Shown here in pieces: positions 1 through 6,585 of a stretch of 6,863 nucleotides of DNA. Position numbers and translations under genes: made by a program. Source of the DNA: Candidatus Aerophobota bacterium (lineage in GTDB: Bacteria; Aerophobota; Aerophobia; Aerophobales; AE-B3A). The stretch covers positions 1 through 6,863 of the forward strand of contig JAUWAK010000060.1 in the NCBI GenBank assembly GCA_030602105.1. The letters are read 5' to 3'. Below the pieces are notes generated by a model that did not search any database, was not told the DNA's origin, and saw nothing but the letters and a program-made list of their open reading frames with translations. Position 1 is the first letter of the stretch. The number at the start of each line of letters is the position of its first letter.

Positions 1-798
1 TTTGACCGACCGGGAACTCCGCATCTTTGGTGTGAAGGATGCGGCATTGGGCAAGTCTGGTACTATACCACCAAGGCCATTGAAGAGCTCGAGCTTGCTC
101 CAGACAAAGTCGTCTGGGTCGGGGGCAGCGGCTGCACGGGAAGAATGTGCACCTATTGGGCAGGTGACTACTTTCACACCCTTCACGGCCGACCCCTTGG
201 GTTTGCTACCGGAGTAAAACTGGCTAATCCAGAGCTAACCGTAATATGCCATATGGGGGATGGTGAGTGCGCCGGAATCGGAGGCAATCATCTCATCCAG
301 ACGGCCAGGAGAAATGTGGATTTGGTAGCTGTTGTTGTTAACAATTTTAACTTCGGAATGACAGGGGGGCAGTTTTCTCCCACCACTCCCCGTGGTGCCT
401 TCACCATGACTTCCCAACTTGGCCATATTGAATATCCTTTTGATTTATGCAAGCTAGCTGCCTGCTGTGGAGCTAGCTACGTAGCCAGGTGGACCAGTGT
501 TCAAGCCAGGCAGCTCATAAGGTCTATCAAGAAGGGAATTCAGAAAAAAGGATTCTCCTTTATAGAGATTATGTCTCAGTGTCCTACCCAGTATGGAAAA
601 AGGAACAGGATTGGAAATGGAGTTCAGATGATGAAGTGGCTTAAGGAAAATTCCATCAGGAAAGATAGAGCGGCGGGAGCCTCAGAGGAAGAGCTCAAGG
701 GTAAGTTCATTCTGGGCGAGTTTGTTGATGAAGAGAAGGCTGAATTTGGTGCATCCCTCAGGGGGATTGTTCAAAAAAGGAAGGCCCAGAGTGTCTAG
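1..798 (+). CDS. korB: 2-oxoacid:ferredoxin oxidoreductase, beta (ThDP-binding) subunit, 5' end cut off
   Basis: The open frame runs in from the left edge, so the start codon is outside; 265 residues are visible, and by family length only a short N-terminus is missing. The protein is the thiamine-diphosphate subunit of a cytoplasmic enzyme that oxidatively decarboxylates a 2-oxo acid to acyl-CoA, CO2 and reduced ferredoxin. Visible residues 10-15 read WCEGCG, giving the CxxC pair (C11, C14); C45 (SGCTGR) and C194 (SQCPTQYG) are the other likely [4Fe-4S] ligands. The ThDP/Mg motif begins GDGE at 86 and continues to GGNH at 97; NNFNFGMTGGQ at 114-124 completes it, 28 residues downstream. SPTTP follows. 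This pattern is that of the short split Kor/Por/Vor beta subunits. Which oxo acid is used (2-oxoglutarate, pyruvate, branched-chain or other) cannot be read from the sequence. The gamma gene follows at once; the alpha gene is expected upstream. Confidence 0.93.
   Translation, partial: FDRPGTPHLWCEGCGIGQVWYYTTKAIEELELAPDKVVWVGGSGCTGRMCTYWAGDYFHTLHGRPLGFATGVKLANPELTVICHMGDGECAGIGGNHLIQTARRNVDLVAVVVNNFNFGMTGGQFSPTTPRGAFTMTSQLGHIEYPFDLCKLAACCGASYVARWTSVQARQLIRSIKKGIQKKGFSFIEIMSQCPTQYGKRNRIGNGVQMMKWLKENSIRKDRAAGASEEELKGKFILGEFVDEEKAEFGASLRGIVQKRKAQSV
779..784 (+). promoter_or_regulatory. Ribosome binding site ahead of the gamma-subunit gene; leaves its start ambiguous
   Basis: GGAAGG lies inside the last codons of the beta-subunit gene. 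It is 6 bases before an in-frame GTG at 791 and 15 bases before the ATG at 800. The spacing favours the GTG, while the protein family favours the ATG. Confidence 0.45.
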
Positions 799-799
799 A

Positions 800-1348
800 A
801 TGCAAGTCAAAATATCTGGTTTCGGAGGACAGGGAATAGTTCTGGCTGGAATCGTCATCGCCAGAGCCGCCGGCCTTCATGACAAAAAACACGTAACACA
901 AACCCAATCCTACGGTCCTGAAGCCAGAGGCGGAGCCTGTGCTTCAGAGATAGTCATCTCGGATGAGAGAGTGGACTATCCTCTAGTGGAAGAAGCCGAT
1001 ATCCTGGCATGCATGTCTCAGGAGGCACTGAGCCGTTATGTATCTACTTTGAAGAAAGAGGGAACTCTTTTGATCGACCCTGATTTGGTTCATGAGATTC
1101 CACAGGTGCCTCGGATCAGGGTTTACAAGATTCCGGCCACTCGAATTGCCACAAATGAGCTCGGAAGAAAGATAGTGGCTAATATGGTTATGCTGGGCTC
1201 ATTGGTAGGTATTACTAGGTTAAGCACAACTAAGGCTGTAAGAGAGGCTGTTCGAGAGAGTGTCCCCAAAGGGACGGAGGAGCTGAACCTCAAGGCTCTC
1301 CAGAAGGGGATAGATCTTGCGAGGGAGCTAGCCGATGAGATTGTATGA
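800..1348 (+). CDS. korC: 2-oxoacid:ferredoxin oxidoreductase, gamma subunit
   Basis: A 182-residue protein of the pyruvate/ketoisovalerate oxidoreductase catalytic gamma domain family, the usual length for a separate gamma subunit. The N-terminus MQVKISGFGGQGIVLAG (1-17) is the family hallmark. SYGPEARGGACASE (37-50) is the second typical block, followed by IDERV-like and YPLVEEADILACMSQEA segments (60-76). It has no cysteine cluster of its own and works in the alpha-beta-gamma complex, where this domain helps bind CoA. ATG 800 is taken because the family starts right at this motif. The frame is open further upstream, and GTG 791, with better Shine-Dalgarno spacing, would add three residues (VSR) and overlap the beta gene by 8 bases. 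One base separates ATG 800 from the beta stop, so translational coupling is likely. Its own 3' end overlaps the next gene by 14 bases. Confidence 0.92.
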   Translation: MQVKISGFGGQGIVLAGIVIARAAGLHDKKHVTQTQSYGPEARGGACASEIVISDERVDYPLVEEADILACMSQEALSRYVSTLKKEGTLLIDPDLVHEIPQVPRIRVYKIPATRIATNELGRKIVANMVMLGSLVGITRLSTTKAVREAVRESVPKGTEELNLKALQKGIDLARELADEIV

Positions 1349-2540
1349 ATTTGAGAGTAAGAAAATCTTATCTAGCTATAGTATTCCCGTTCCCAAAGGC
1401 AGGGTTGTGACCAGTTCCCAGGAGGCGAGGATCTTCGCTCAGGAAATTGGCGGACCCATTGCTCTTAAGGCTCAGGTCCTGGCCACAGGTAGGGGAAAGA
1501 TGGGAGGAGTGAGGTTCGCCGAGAGCCCTCAGGAGGCGGAACAGGTTGCACAAGAGATGCTGAAGGCCGAGATCCAGGGATATGCTGTCAAAAGTCTATT
1601 GGTTGAGGAAAGATTAGATATAGAGCGGGAACTTTATGTAGGATGCACCTACGATGATGTGAAAAAGACTCCTCTTATTATCTGTAGCAGCCTGGGGGGC
1701 GTTGACATAAATGAGGTCTCCCGCAAGCATCCAGAGAAGATACATAAATCTTCTATCAGCTCGTTTATGGGTCTGCAGCCCTATAAGGCCTGGGAGCTGG
1801 TGCAAAATCTTGACCTTCCCGCAAAACTTCCCTGGGCAGCTCAAGCTATTCTACTCAAGTTGTGGGGGTTTTTTTCCCAGTTTGATGCGATATTAGCGGA
1901 AATCAATCCTCTTGTCCTAACCAGTCGAGGAGAACTTGCTGCTTTGGATGCCCACATCGAAATTGAAGACGATGCACTTTTCCGACAAAAAGAAAGATTG
2001 GGCAGGTTCCAAATTGAAGAAAGAGAGGACAAGGCGAGGCCTCCCACCCCCTTTGAGATTGAAGCAGCCCAGATTGATAAGGCTGATTATCGAGGGGTAG
2101 CGGGGAGGGTGATCCAATTTGATGGTAATCTCGGACTTTTGATTGGTGCAGGGGGAGGAAGCCTCACTACTTTTGATGCCATTCTAAGATATGGTGGAAA
2201 GCCTGCCAACTACTGTGAGGTGGGGGGGAATGCACCGGTCAGTAAGATATGCAAACTGGCTAAGCTCGTCCTCTCCAAACCCGGAGTAGAGGGAATAGCT
2301 GTCATTACCAATGTATACAGTAATTCCCGGGTTGATTTTGTGGCCAGGGGACTCATTAAAGCTATGGTAGAGCTTGGTATGGATCTCAAAAGCTATCCCG
2401 TCCTTTTTCGATCTGCAGGGGCGTTCGAAGAGGAAGGTTATGCTATCCTTAGAAAGTACGGGATCAGGTATTATGATCGAAGTGTCTCCATGGATGAGGC
2501 GGCAGGGTTGGCTGTTGAAATGATAAAGAAGGGCTCGTAA
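1335..2540 (+). CDS. sucC: Succinyl-CoA-synthetase-like acid-CoA ligase (ADP/GDP-forming), beta subunit
   Basis: 401 residues, slightly longer than E. coli SucC (388). With the next gene it should interconvert an acyl-CoA + NDP + phosphate and acid + CoA + NTP. An N-terminal ATP-grasp domain starts MRLYEFESKKIL; KAQVLATGRGKMGG (45-58) is the nucleotide-binding loop, EINPL (189-193) with E189, and D205 (ALDAH), are the expected Mg-nucleotide ligands, and DDALFRQ (212-218) matches the family DGNALFRQ block. The C-terminal flavodoxin-like domain has FDGNLGLLIGAGGGSLTT (262-279) and CEVGGNAP (294-301). The oddity is at 326-334: NVYSNSRVD stands where SucC has NIFGGIVRCD, so the glycine pair of the phosphate/acid loop is gone. 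The ligase fold is certain; succinate as substrate is doubtful. ATG 1335 has GAGGGAG seven bases upstream and lies inside the gamma gene, indicating coupling. Confidence 0.85.
   Translation: MRLYEFESKKILSSYSIPVPKGRVVTSSQEARIFAQEIGGPIALKAQVLATGRGKMGGVRFAESPQEAEQVAQEMLKAEIQGYAVKSLLVEERLDIERELYVGCTYDDVKKTPLIICSSLGGVDINEVSRKHPEKIHKSSISSFMGLQPYKAWELVQNLDLPAKLPWAAQAILLKLWGFFSQFDAILAEINPLVLTSRGELAALDAHIEIEDDALFRQKERLGRFQIEEREDKARPPTPFEIEAAQIDKADYRGVAGRVIQFDGNLGLLIGAGGGSLTTFDAILRYGGKPANYCEVGGNAPVSKICKLAKLVLSKPGVEGIAVITNVYSNSRVDFVARGLIKAMVELGMDLKSYPVLFRSAGAFEEEGYAILRKYGIRYYDRSVSMDEAAGLAVEMIKKGS
2526..2533 (+). promoter_or_regulatory. Ribosome binding site supporting a TTG start for the ligase alpha subunit
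   Basis: AAGAAGGG lies 8 bases before TTG 2542. A stop in the same frame at 2524-2526 and the absence of ATG or GTG between it and the conserved N-terminus leave TTG as the only reasonable start. Confidence 0.6.
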
Positions 2541-2541
2541 A

Positions 2542-3444
2542 TTGGCGATACTGCTTAGTGATTCAACCAGGGTTATTGTTCAGGGTATCACCGGAAGGGA
2601 GGCGGTCACTTTTACCAAAGCCATGCTGGATTATGGAACCAGGGTTGTGGCTGGAGTAACCCCGGGAAAGGAGGGCCATAGGGTTTATGGGGTGCCGGTC
2701 TATAACTGCGTCGAGACCGCAATGAGGAACCATGAGGCTAATACTTCCGTTGTCTCCGTACCCCCAGGATTTGCCAAGGATGCCACCTTTGAAGCTATGG
2801 ATGCGGGTATTGAGCTGGTGAATGTCTTCACCGAGCGAATTCCACGGGGTGATGTAGCTCAGATGATCGAGTTTGCCAGGCAAAAAGGTGTGAGAATTGT
2901 TGGTCCTAATTCTTTGGGTATGATCTCACCCGGGAGGGTAAAACTTGGTCCGGCAGGTGGACCGCTGTCAGAGTGCAACCGTGCCTTTACCCGGGGCAGT
3001 GTCGCTGTCCTTTCGCGCAGCGGCGGTATGCTCACCGAAACATGCAGTCTTCTTTCTCAGAACGGAATTGGTCAGAGCATTGCCATAAACATTGGAGGAG
3101 ACCCCATAGTAGGATCGGCTTTCTTTGATCTTCTTCCTCTACTGGAGGATGACCCAGAAACAAAGGCTATTGTTCTTTTCTGTGAGCCGGGAACATTCCA
3201 GGAGGAAGAGACCGCTCGTTTTGTGAAGGAAACTTCCTATTCCAAGAGGATCGTGGCCTTCATAGCGGGAAGTTTTGTTGACACCATGCCAGGTATGAGA
3301 TTTGGTCACGCCGCGGTCATAGTTCATGGTGAGAGTGGGGCCACTCGAACTAAGGCTAAGGTGATGAGGGAAGCAGGAATAGTTGTGGTGGATTTTCATT
3401 CCGAGATTGTTGCTGCAGTGAAAAAGATATTGAATCAAAGCTAG
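2542..3444 (+). CDS. sucD: Succinyl-CoA-synthetase-like acid-CoA ligase, alpha subunit (phosphohistidine subunit)
   Basis: 300 residues, close to E. coli SucD (289). This subunit binds CoA and carries the phosphohistidine that passes phosphate between acyl phosphate and the nucleotide in the beta subunit. The TTG-started N-terminus MAILLSDSTRVIVQGITG parallels SucD, with the CoA-binding Rossmann domain next (AGVTPGKEGH, 37-46). GPNSLG (121-126) corresponds to GPNCPG of E. coli, with serine for cysteine. SRSGG (158-162) is the alpha power-helix loop, IGGDP (184-188) is conserved, E215 matches the glutamate that contacts the phosphohistidine, and H256 in MRFGHA is the catalytic histidine. The catalytic set is therefore complete, unlike the altered loop in the beta partner. 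Some motif choices (GPNSLG) also recall NDP-forming acetyl-CoA synthetases, so the acid may not be succinate. One base separates it from the beta gene. Confidence 0.87.
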   Translation: MAILLSDSTRVIVQGITGREAVTFTKAMLDYGTRVVAGVTPGKEGHRVYGVPVYNCVETAMRNHEANTSVVSVPPGFAKDATFEAMDAGIELVNVFTERIPRGDVAQMIEFARQKGVRIVGPNSLGMISPGRVKLGPAGGPLSECNRAFTRGSVAVLSRSGGMLTETCSLLSQNGIGQSIAINIGGDPIVGSAFFDLLPLLEDDPETKAIVLFCEPGTFQEEETARFVKETSYSKRIVAFIAGSFVDTMPGMRFGHAAVIVHGESGATRTKAKVMREAGIVVVDFHSEIVAAVKKILNQS

Positions 3445-3455
3445 GAAAGCTGGAC

Positions 3456-3671
3456 ATGGGAATGTTCGTGAATTTAAAGGTAAATGAGAGACTCTGCGAG
3501 GCAAGAGAGACCGGCTGCCAGAAGTGCATAGACATGTGCCCGGTGGATGCTTTTAGGCTAGAGAGCGGAAAGATAGTTACCATTTTTGACAACGAAGATG
3601 AGTGTACCTTTTGTAATATGTGCGTCCAGGAGTGTCCCAAGGCTGCGGTAAAAGTTGTAAAGCTCTATTGA
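3456..3671 (+). CDS. Small ferredoxin, 2[4Fe-4S] type with a widened first cluster motif
   Basis: 71 residues with eight cysteines. The second motif is regular, C50-x2-C53-x2-C56-x3-C60-P. The first is C14-x6-C21-x2-C24-x3-C28-P: the gap between the first two cysteines is six residues instead of two, as if four (EARE/RETG) were inserted. All eight ligands for two [4Fe-4S] clusters are nevertheless present. It is cytoplasmic, with no signal or membrane segment. Placed two genes after the oxidoreductase, it may be the electron acceptor or the delta-like ferredoxin subunit that Kor/Por enzymes often carry; a role with the IlvD iron-sulfur enzyme is less likely. ATG 3456 has AGGAAAG six bases upstream, overlapping the ligase stop codon; ATG 3462 is a second possible start. 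Confidence 0.88.
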   Translation: MGMFVNLKVNERLCEARETGCQKCIDMCPVDAFRLESGKIVTIFDNEDECTFCNMCVQECPKAAVKVVKLY

Positions 3672-3684
3672 CTGATGAGGGAAG

Positions 3685-5379
3685 GTGAAACCCAAGCCTA
3701 TGCTGCGAAGTAGGGTCGTTACCGAAGGAATAGAACGAGCCGCCCATAGGGCTCTTCTTTTTTCGGTGGGTCTCGAGAGGAAGGACTTCTCTAAACCAAA
3801 GGTAGCCGTGGTGAGCAGCTGGAACGAAATTGTCCCCGGCTGCATTCATCTTAGAGGAGTCTCTCGGCAGGTTAAGAGGGGCGTCGCCGAAGCTGGAGGT
3901 GTTGCTCTTGAGTTCAATACCATCGCGGTCTGTGATGGGTTGGCTCAGGGCCACCAGGGTATGCATTATGTGCTGCCATCCCGAGAGATTATCGCTGCTT
4001 CAGTTGAGATAATGCTTGAGGCTCACCAATTTGACGGTGCTGTTTTTCTTTCCAGCTGCGATAAAGTCACACCGGGAATGCTTATGGGAAGTGCTCGGGT
4101 GGATATTCCCTCCATTTTTGTTCCGGCCGGTCCCATGGAGGATGGAAATTACCAGGGGAAGAAGGTTACCCTTACCCATATGCGGGAATTCGCCGGCAAA
4201 TTCTATGCGGGGAAGCTGACCAGGGAAGAACTTTACCAGATTGAAGAGGTGGCTTGTCCGGGCGCCGGGACCTGCGCCATGATGGGCACAGCCAACACTA
4301 TGGCCTGCCTGTGTGAGGCCCTGGGGATGGCTTTTCCTCTCTCCGCCACTACGCCTGCCACTTCTTCAGAGAAGCTGCGGCAAGCCAAAGAGGCCGGTGG
4401 ACGCATCGTTGAGCTGATAAAGGGAGATGTGAAGCCTTCCTCTATTCTTACCAAAGAATCTTTCATCAATGCGCTGCGGGTAAATATGGCTATCGGCGGT
4501 TCGACCAATGCCATTCTACATCTTCCTGCCATAGCCTATGAGATGGGCATCGCCTTGAGTTTGGACGAAATTGACGAAATCAGTCAGAGCACTCCCTATC
4601 TGGTGGGAGTTGTTCCCTCGGGGCCTTATACTGTTAATGATTTTCATCGCTCAGGGGGAGTGCCCGCTGTAATAGCGTCTTTGAGCTCTCTTCTTTGTCC
4701 AGACGCCAGGGGTGTAACTGGCAAGGACTTGGCGACCATAGGGAAGGAAGCCCGATGGGAAGATAAAGAAATAATCTGCCCTATAACTAATCCTCGAAGA
4801 TCGGACGGAGGGGTCAGCATTTTGAGAGGAAGCCTGGCTCCCGATGGGGCTCTGGTCAAAAAGTCGGCCGTGGATGAGAAGATGTGGGTTCATCAGGGTC
4901 CGGCCAGGGTTTTTGAGTCGATGGAGGAGGCTATCCAGGCGGTGAGGGATAATTTGATTAAACCCGGATGCGTCATCGTAGTCAGGTATGAAGGGCCAGC
5001 GGGAGGACCGGGCATGCGGGAGATGCATATGATTACGGCTCTCATATGCGGGATGGGTTTGGCCAAGACGACCGCTCTGGTAACCGACGGTCGCTTTTCC
5101 GGCTCTACCAGAGGTCCCTGTGTAGGCCATGTGAGTCCGGAGGCAGCTCGAGGCGGCCCTATTGCTCTGGTTGAGGATGGCGATGTTATCGTCATAGATA
5201 TCCCTGAAAGGAGCCTGGAGCTCAGAGTTTCTCAGGATGAGCTGGCAAAAAGGAGAAGGAAGTGGAGGCCTCTTGCGGCAAAGATTAACAAGGGTTTTCT
5301 TCATCTTTATTCGAAGAATGTTTCGTCAGCTGACAGAGCTGCTATCCTGGAAACTGCCGAAGGGAAGCTCGAAGAGTGA
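3685..5379 (+). CDS. ilvD: IlvD/Edd-family dehydratase (dihydroxy-acid dehydratase or sugar-acid dehydratase)
   Basis: 564 residues from GTG 3685, the usual length of dihydroxy-acid dehydratases. The family is iron-sulfur dependent and removes water from 2,3-dihydroxy acids to give 2-oxo acids, in valine/isoleucine synthesis or sugar-acid breakdown. Visible motifs: WNEIVPGCIHLR (46-57), EFNTIAVCDG (76-85), PSREIIA (98-104), SSCDKVTPGMLMG (123-135), CPGAGTCAMMGTANTM (191-206), GGSTNAILHL (271-280), YEGPAGGPGM (435-444) and TDGRFSGSTRG (467-477) with the likely catalytic serine S472. Probable cluster ligands are C125, C197 and C53. C53 sits in PGC, one position later than the TPCN cysteine of [2Fe-2S] enzymes and where others have PGH. 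GTANTM, with G for the more usual F/Y, resembles the sugar-acid branch. ATG 3700 is an alternative start, giving the more typical N-terminus MLRSRVV and an AGGTGA 11 bases upstream. The substrate is uncertain. Confidence 0.88.
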   Translation: MKPKPMLRSRVVTEGIERAAHRALLFSVGLERKDFSKPKVAVVSSWNEIVPGCIHLRGVSRQVKRGVAEAGGVALEFNTIAVCDGLAQGHQGMHYVLPSREIIAASVEIMLEAHQFDGAVFLSSCDKVTPGMLMGSARVDIPSIFVPAGPMEDGNYQGKKVTLTHMREFAGKFYAGKLTREELYQIEEVACPGAGTCAMMGTANTMACLCEALGMAFPLSATTPATSSEKLRQAKEAGGRIVELIKGDVKPSSILTKESFINALRVNMAIGGSTNAILHLPAIAYEMGIALSLDEIDEISQSTPYLVGVVPSGPYTVNDFHRSGGVPAVIASLSSLLCPDARGVTGKDLATIGKEARWEDKEIICPITNPRRSDGGVSILRGSLAPDGALVKKSAVDEKMWVHQGPARVFESMEEAIQAVRDNLIKPGCVIVVRYEGPAGGPGMREMHMITALICGMGLAKTTALVTDGRFSGSTRGPCVGHVSPEAARGGPIALVEDGDVIVIDIPERSLELRVSQDELAKRRRKWRPLAAKINKGFLHLYSKNVSSADRAAILETAEGKLEE

Positions 5380-5392
5380 GAGAGAATACCAG

Positions 5393-5409
5393 AGGATGTA
5401 GAACATCCT
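5393..5409 (+). repeat. Perfect inverted repeat, 7-base arms around 3 bases
   Basis: AGGATGTAGAACATCCT lies in the 48-base gap between the dehydratase and alcohol dehydrogenase genes, ending four bases before the strong Shine-Dalgarno sequence of the latter. The arms match perfectly. No T-run follows, so it is not a classical terminator. It could be an operator half-site pair (TGT-N3-ACA core) or an mRNA hairpin that shapes processing or translation of the next gene. Confidence 0.5.
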
Positions 5410-5412
5410 AAC

Positions 5413-5421
5413 AAAGGAGGT
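5413..5421 (+). promoter_or_regulatory. Very strong Shine-Dalgarno site of the alcohol dehydrogenase gene
   Basis: AAAGGAGGT is a near-complete match to the anti-Shine-Dalgarno sequence, six bases before ATG 5428. It is the best ribosome site in the window and suggests that this enzyme is made in larger amounts than its upstream neighbours, whose sites are weaker or coupled. Confidence 0.75.
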
Positions 5422-5427
5422 AGGGGC

Positions 5428-6585
5428 ATGGAAATTCAGAAGGCTTCTTTTTTCCGGGTACCCCCGGAGGTTTTCTATGGTATTGGTGCGGCAGAGAAGA
5501 TGGGAGAGCTGGCTAAGCCTCTTGGAAAGAAAGCCTTGATTGTGACGGATCCTGGAGTATCTGGGGCTGGCCTGTTGGATGAGATAAAAGCTAATCTTAA
5601 ATCATCCGAGATTCAGACAGAAGTTTTCGATGAGGTGGAACCCAATCCTTCTGTGGAAACGGTGGAAAAGGGTCTCAAGGCTTTCAAACATTTTGAGGGT
5701 GATTTTATTGTAGCAGTCGGAGGAGGAAGTCCTATGGATGTGGCAAAGGCTGTTGCGACCCTGTATACCAATGGTGGTAGAATCACGGACTATGAAGGGG
5801 TAGGCAAGGTCGAAAAGCCTTCCGTCCCAGTCATAGCTATTCCCACCACGGCAGGAACAGGAAGTGAAGTTACCATCAACCTCGTAATTACCGATCGGCC
5901 AAATAGGCATAAGTTCCCGGTCATTGACAAGAATATTGCTGCCAAGATAGCCATTGTTGATCCGGTGATGACTTTGACCTTGCCTCCTGCGATAACCGCT
6001 GCCACCGGACTTGATGCCTTGACTCACGCTATTGAATCCTATACTTGCACCATCAGTCATCCAGTATCCGAGATCTTAGCCCTGGAGGGAATAAGACTAA
6101 TGGGGGCGTATCTTCGGCAGGCTGTAGCCAATGGAAAGAATCTAGAAGCCCGGGATAAGATGATGACAGGTTGTCTTATGGCCAGTATGGCTTTCAGTAA
6201 TACTCGCCTGGGCAACGTTCATGCCGCCAGCACACCTTTGGGTGGGTACTTTGACGTTCCCCACGGTGTGGCCAATGCTATTCTCCTACCCTATGTCATG
6301 GAGTTCAATGTTTTGGGGGATCCCCAAAAGTTCTCCCATATTGCTGAAGCCCTGGGTGAGGATATTTATGGTATGACGGAGATGGAGGCGGCTTACAAGG
6401 CCCCTGAGGCGATAAGGAAACTCTCTGATGATGTCGGTATTCCCAAGAGCCTAAGAGTTGTGGGAGTCAAAGAGGAGGGGATAGAAGATATGGCCAAAGA
6501 GGCTATGACTAGCGGTAATATCCTGGTCAATCCCCGAGCGGCAGAATTAGAGGACATGATCAGCTTGTACAGGGCAGCCTATTAG
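5428..6585 (+). CDS. Iron-containing (group III) alcohol dehydrogenase
   Basis: 385 residues, the standard length of the FucO/butanol dehydrogenase/1,3-propanediol dehydrogenase family, which interconvert alcohols and aldehydes or ketones with NAD(P). An N-terminal Rossmann-like dinucleotide domain has GGGSPMD (98-104) and PTTAGTGSE (139-147). The C-terminal helical domain provides the metal ligands: D196 and H200 in GLDALTHAIE, H265 in NVHAAS and H279 in VPHG, with 14 residues between the last two, as in FucO. The conserved second histidine of the VHxxxHPLG block (FucO H267) is threonine here (T269, HAASTPLGG), so metal binding looks intact but the active-site surroundings are changed. The start is fixed by AAAGGAGGT. 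It probably belongs to the same transcription unit as the dehydratase but may be regulated separately, given the longer gap and inverted repeat. Substrate unknown; it may reduce an aldehyde formed from the acyl-CoA branch or oxidise a polyol. Confidence 0.92.
   Translation: MEIQKASFFRVPPEVFYGIGAAEKMGELAKPLGKKALIVTDPGVSGAGLLDEIKANLKSSEIQTEVFDEVEPNPSVETVEKGLKAFKHFEGDFIVAVGGGSPMDVAKAVATLYTNGGRITDYEGVGKVEKPSVPVIAIPTTAGTGSEVTINLVITDRPNRHKFPVIDKNIAAKIAIVDPVMTLTLPPAITAATGLDALTHAIESYTCTISHPVSEILALEGIRLMGAYLRQAVANGKNLEARDKMMTGCLMASMAFSNTRLGNVHAASTPLGGYFDVPHGVANAILLPYVMEFNVLGDPQKFSHIAEALGEDIYGMTEMEAAYKAPEAIRKLSDDVGIPKSLRVVGVKEEGIEDMAKEAMTSGNILVNPRAAELEDMISLYRAAY

Noticed and set aside
2..217. Small open frame at the left edge
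   Set aside because: It is out of frame with the beta subunit, which reads continuously from base 1 with WCEGCG and SGCTGR motifs.
722..799. Upstream ATG at 722 as the start of the gamma subunit
   Set aside because: It would add 26 residues that overlap the beta subunit in another frame and precede the hallmark N-terminus of the family; no good ribosome site supports it.
3456..3671. Selenocysteine or frameshift explanation for the odd cysteine spacing in the ferredoxin
   Set aside because: The frame is uninterrupted, all eight cysteines are encoded and there is no in-frame TGA before the stop.
4651..5304. Long open frame of 217 codons on the minus strand
   Set aside because: It lies wholly opposite the dehydratase gene, whose motifs are unmistakable; the product resembles no family I recognise and is rich in R, S and P as expected for an antisense shadow.
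5602..6060. Minus-strand open frame of 152 codons
   Set aside because: It is antisense to the metal- and NAD-binding region of the alcohol dehydrogenase, with no ribosome site or recognisable product.
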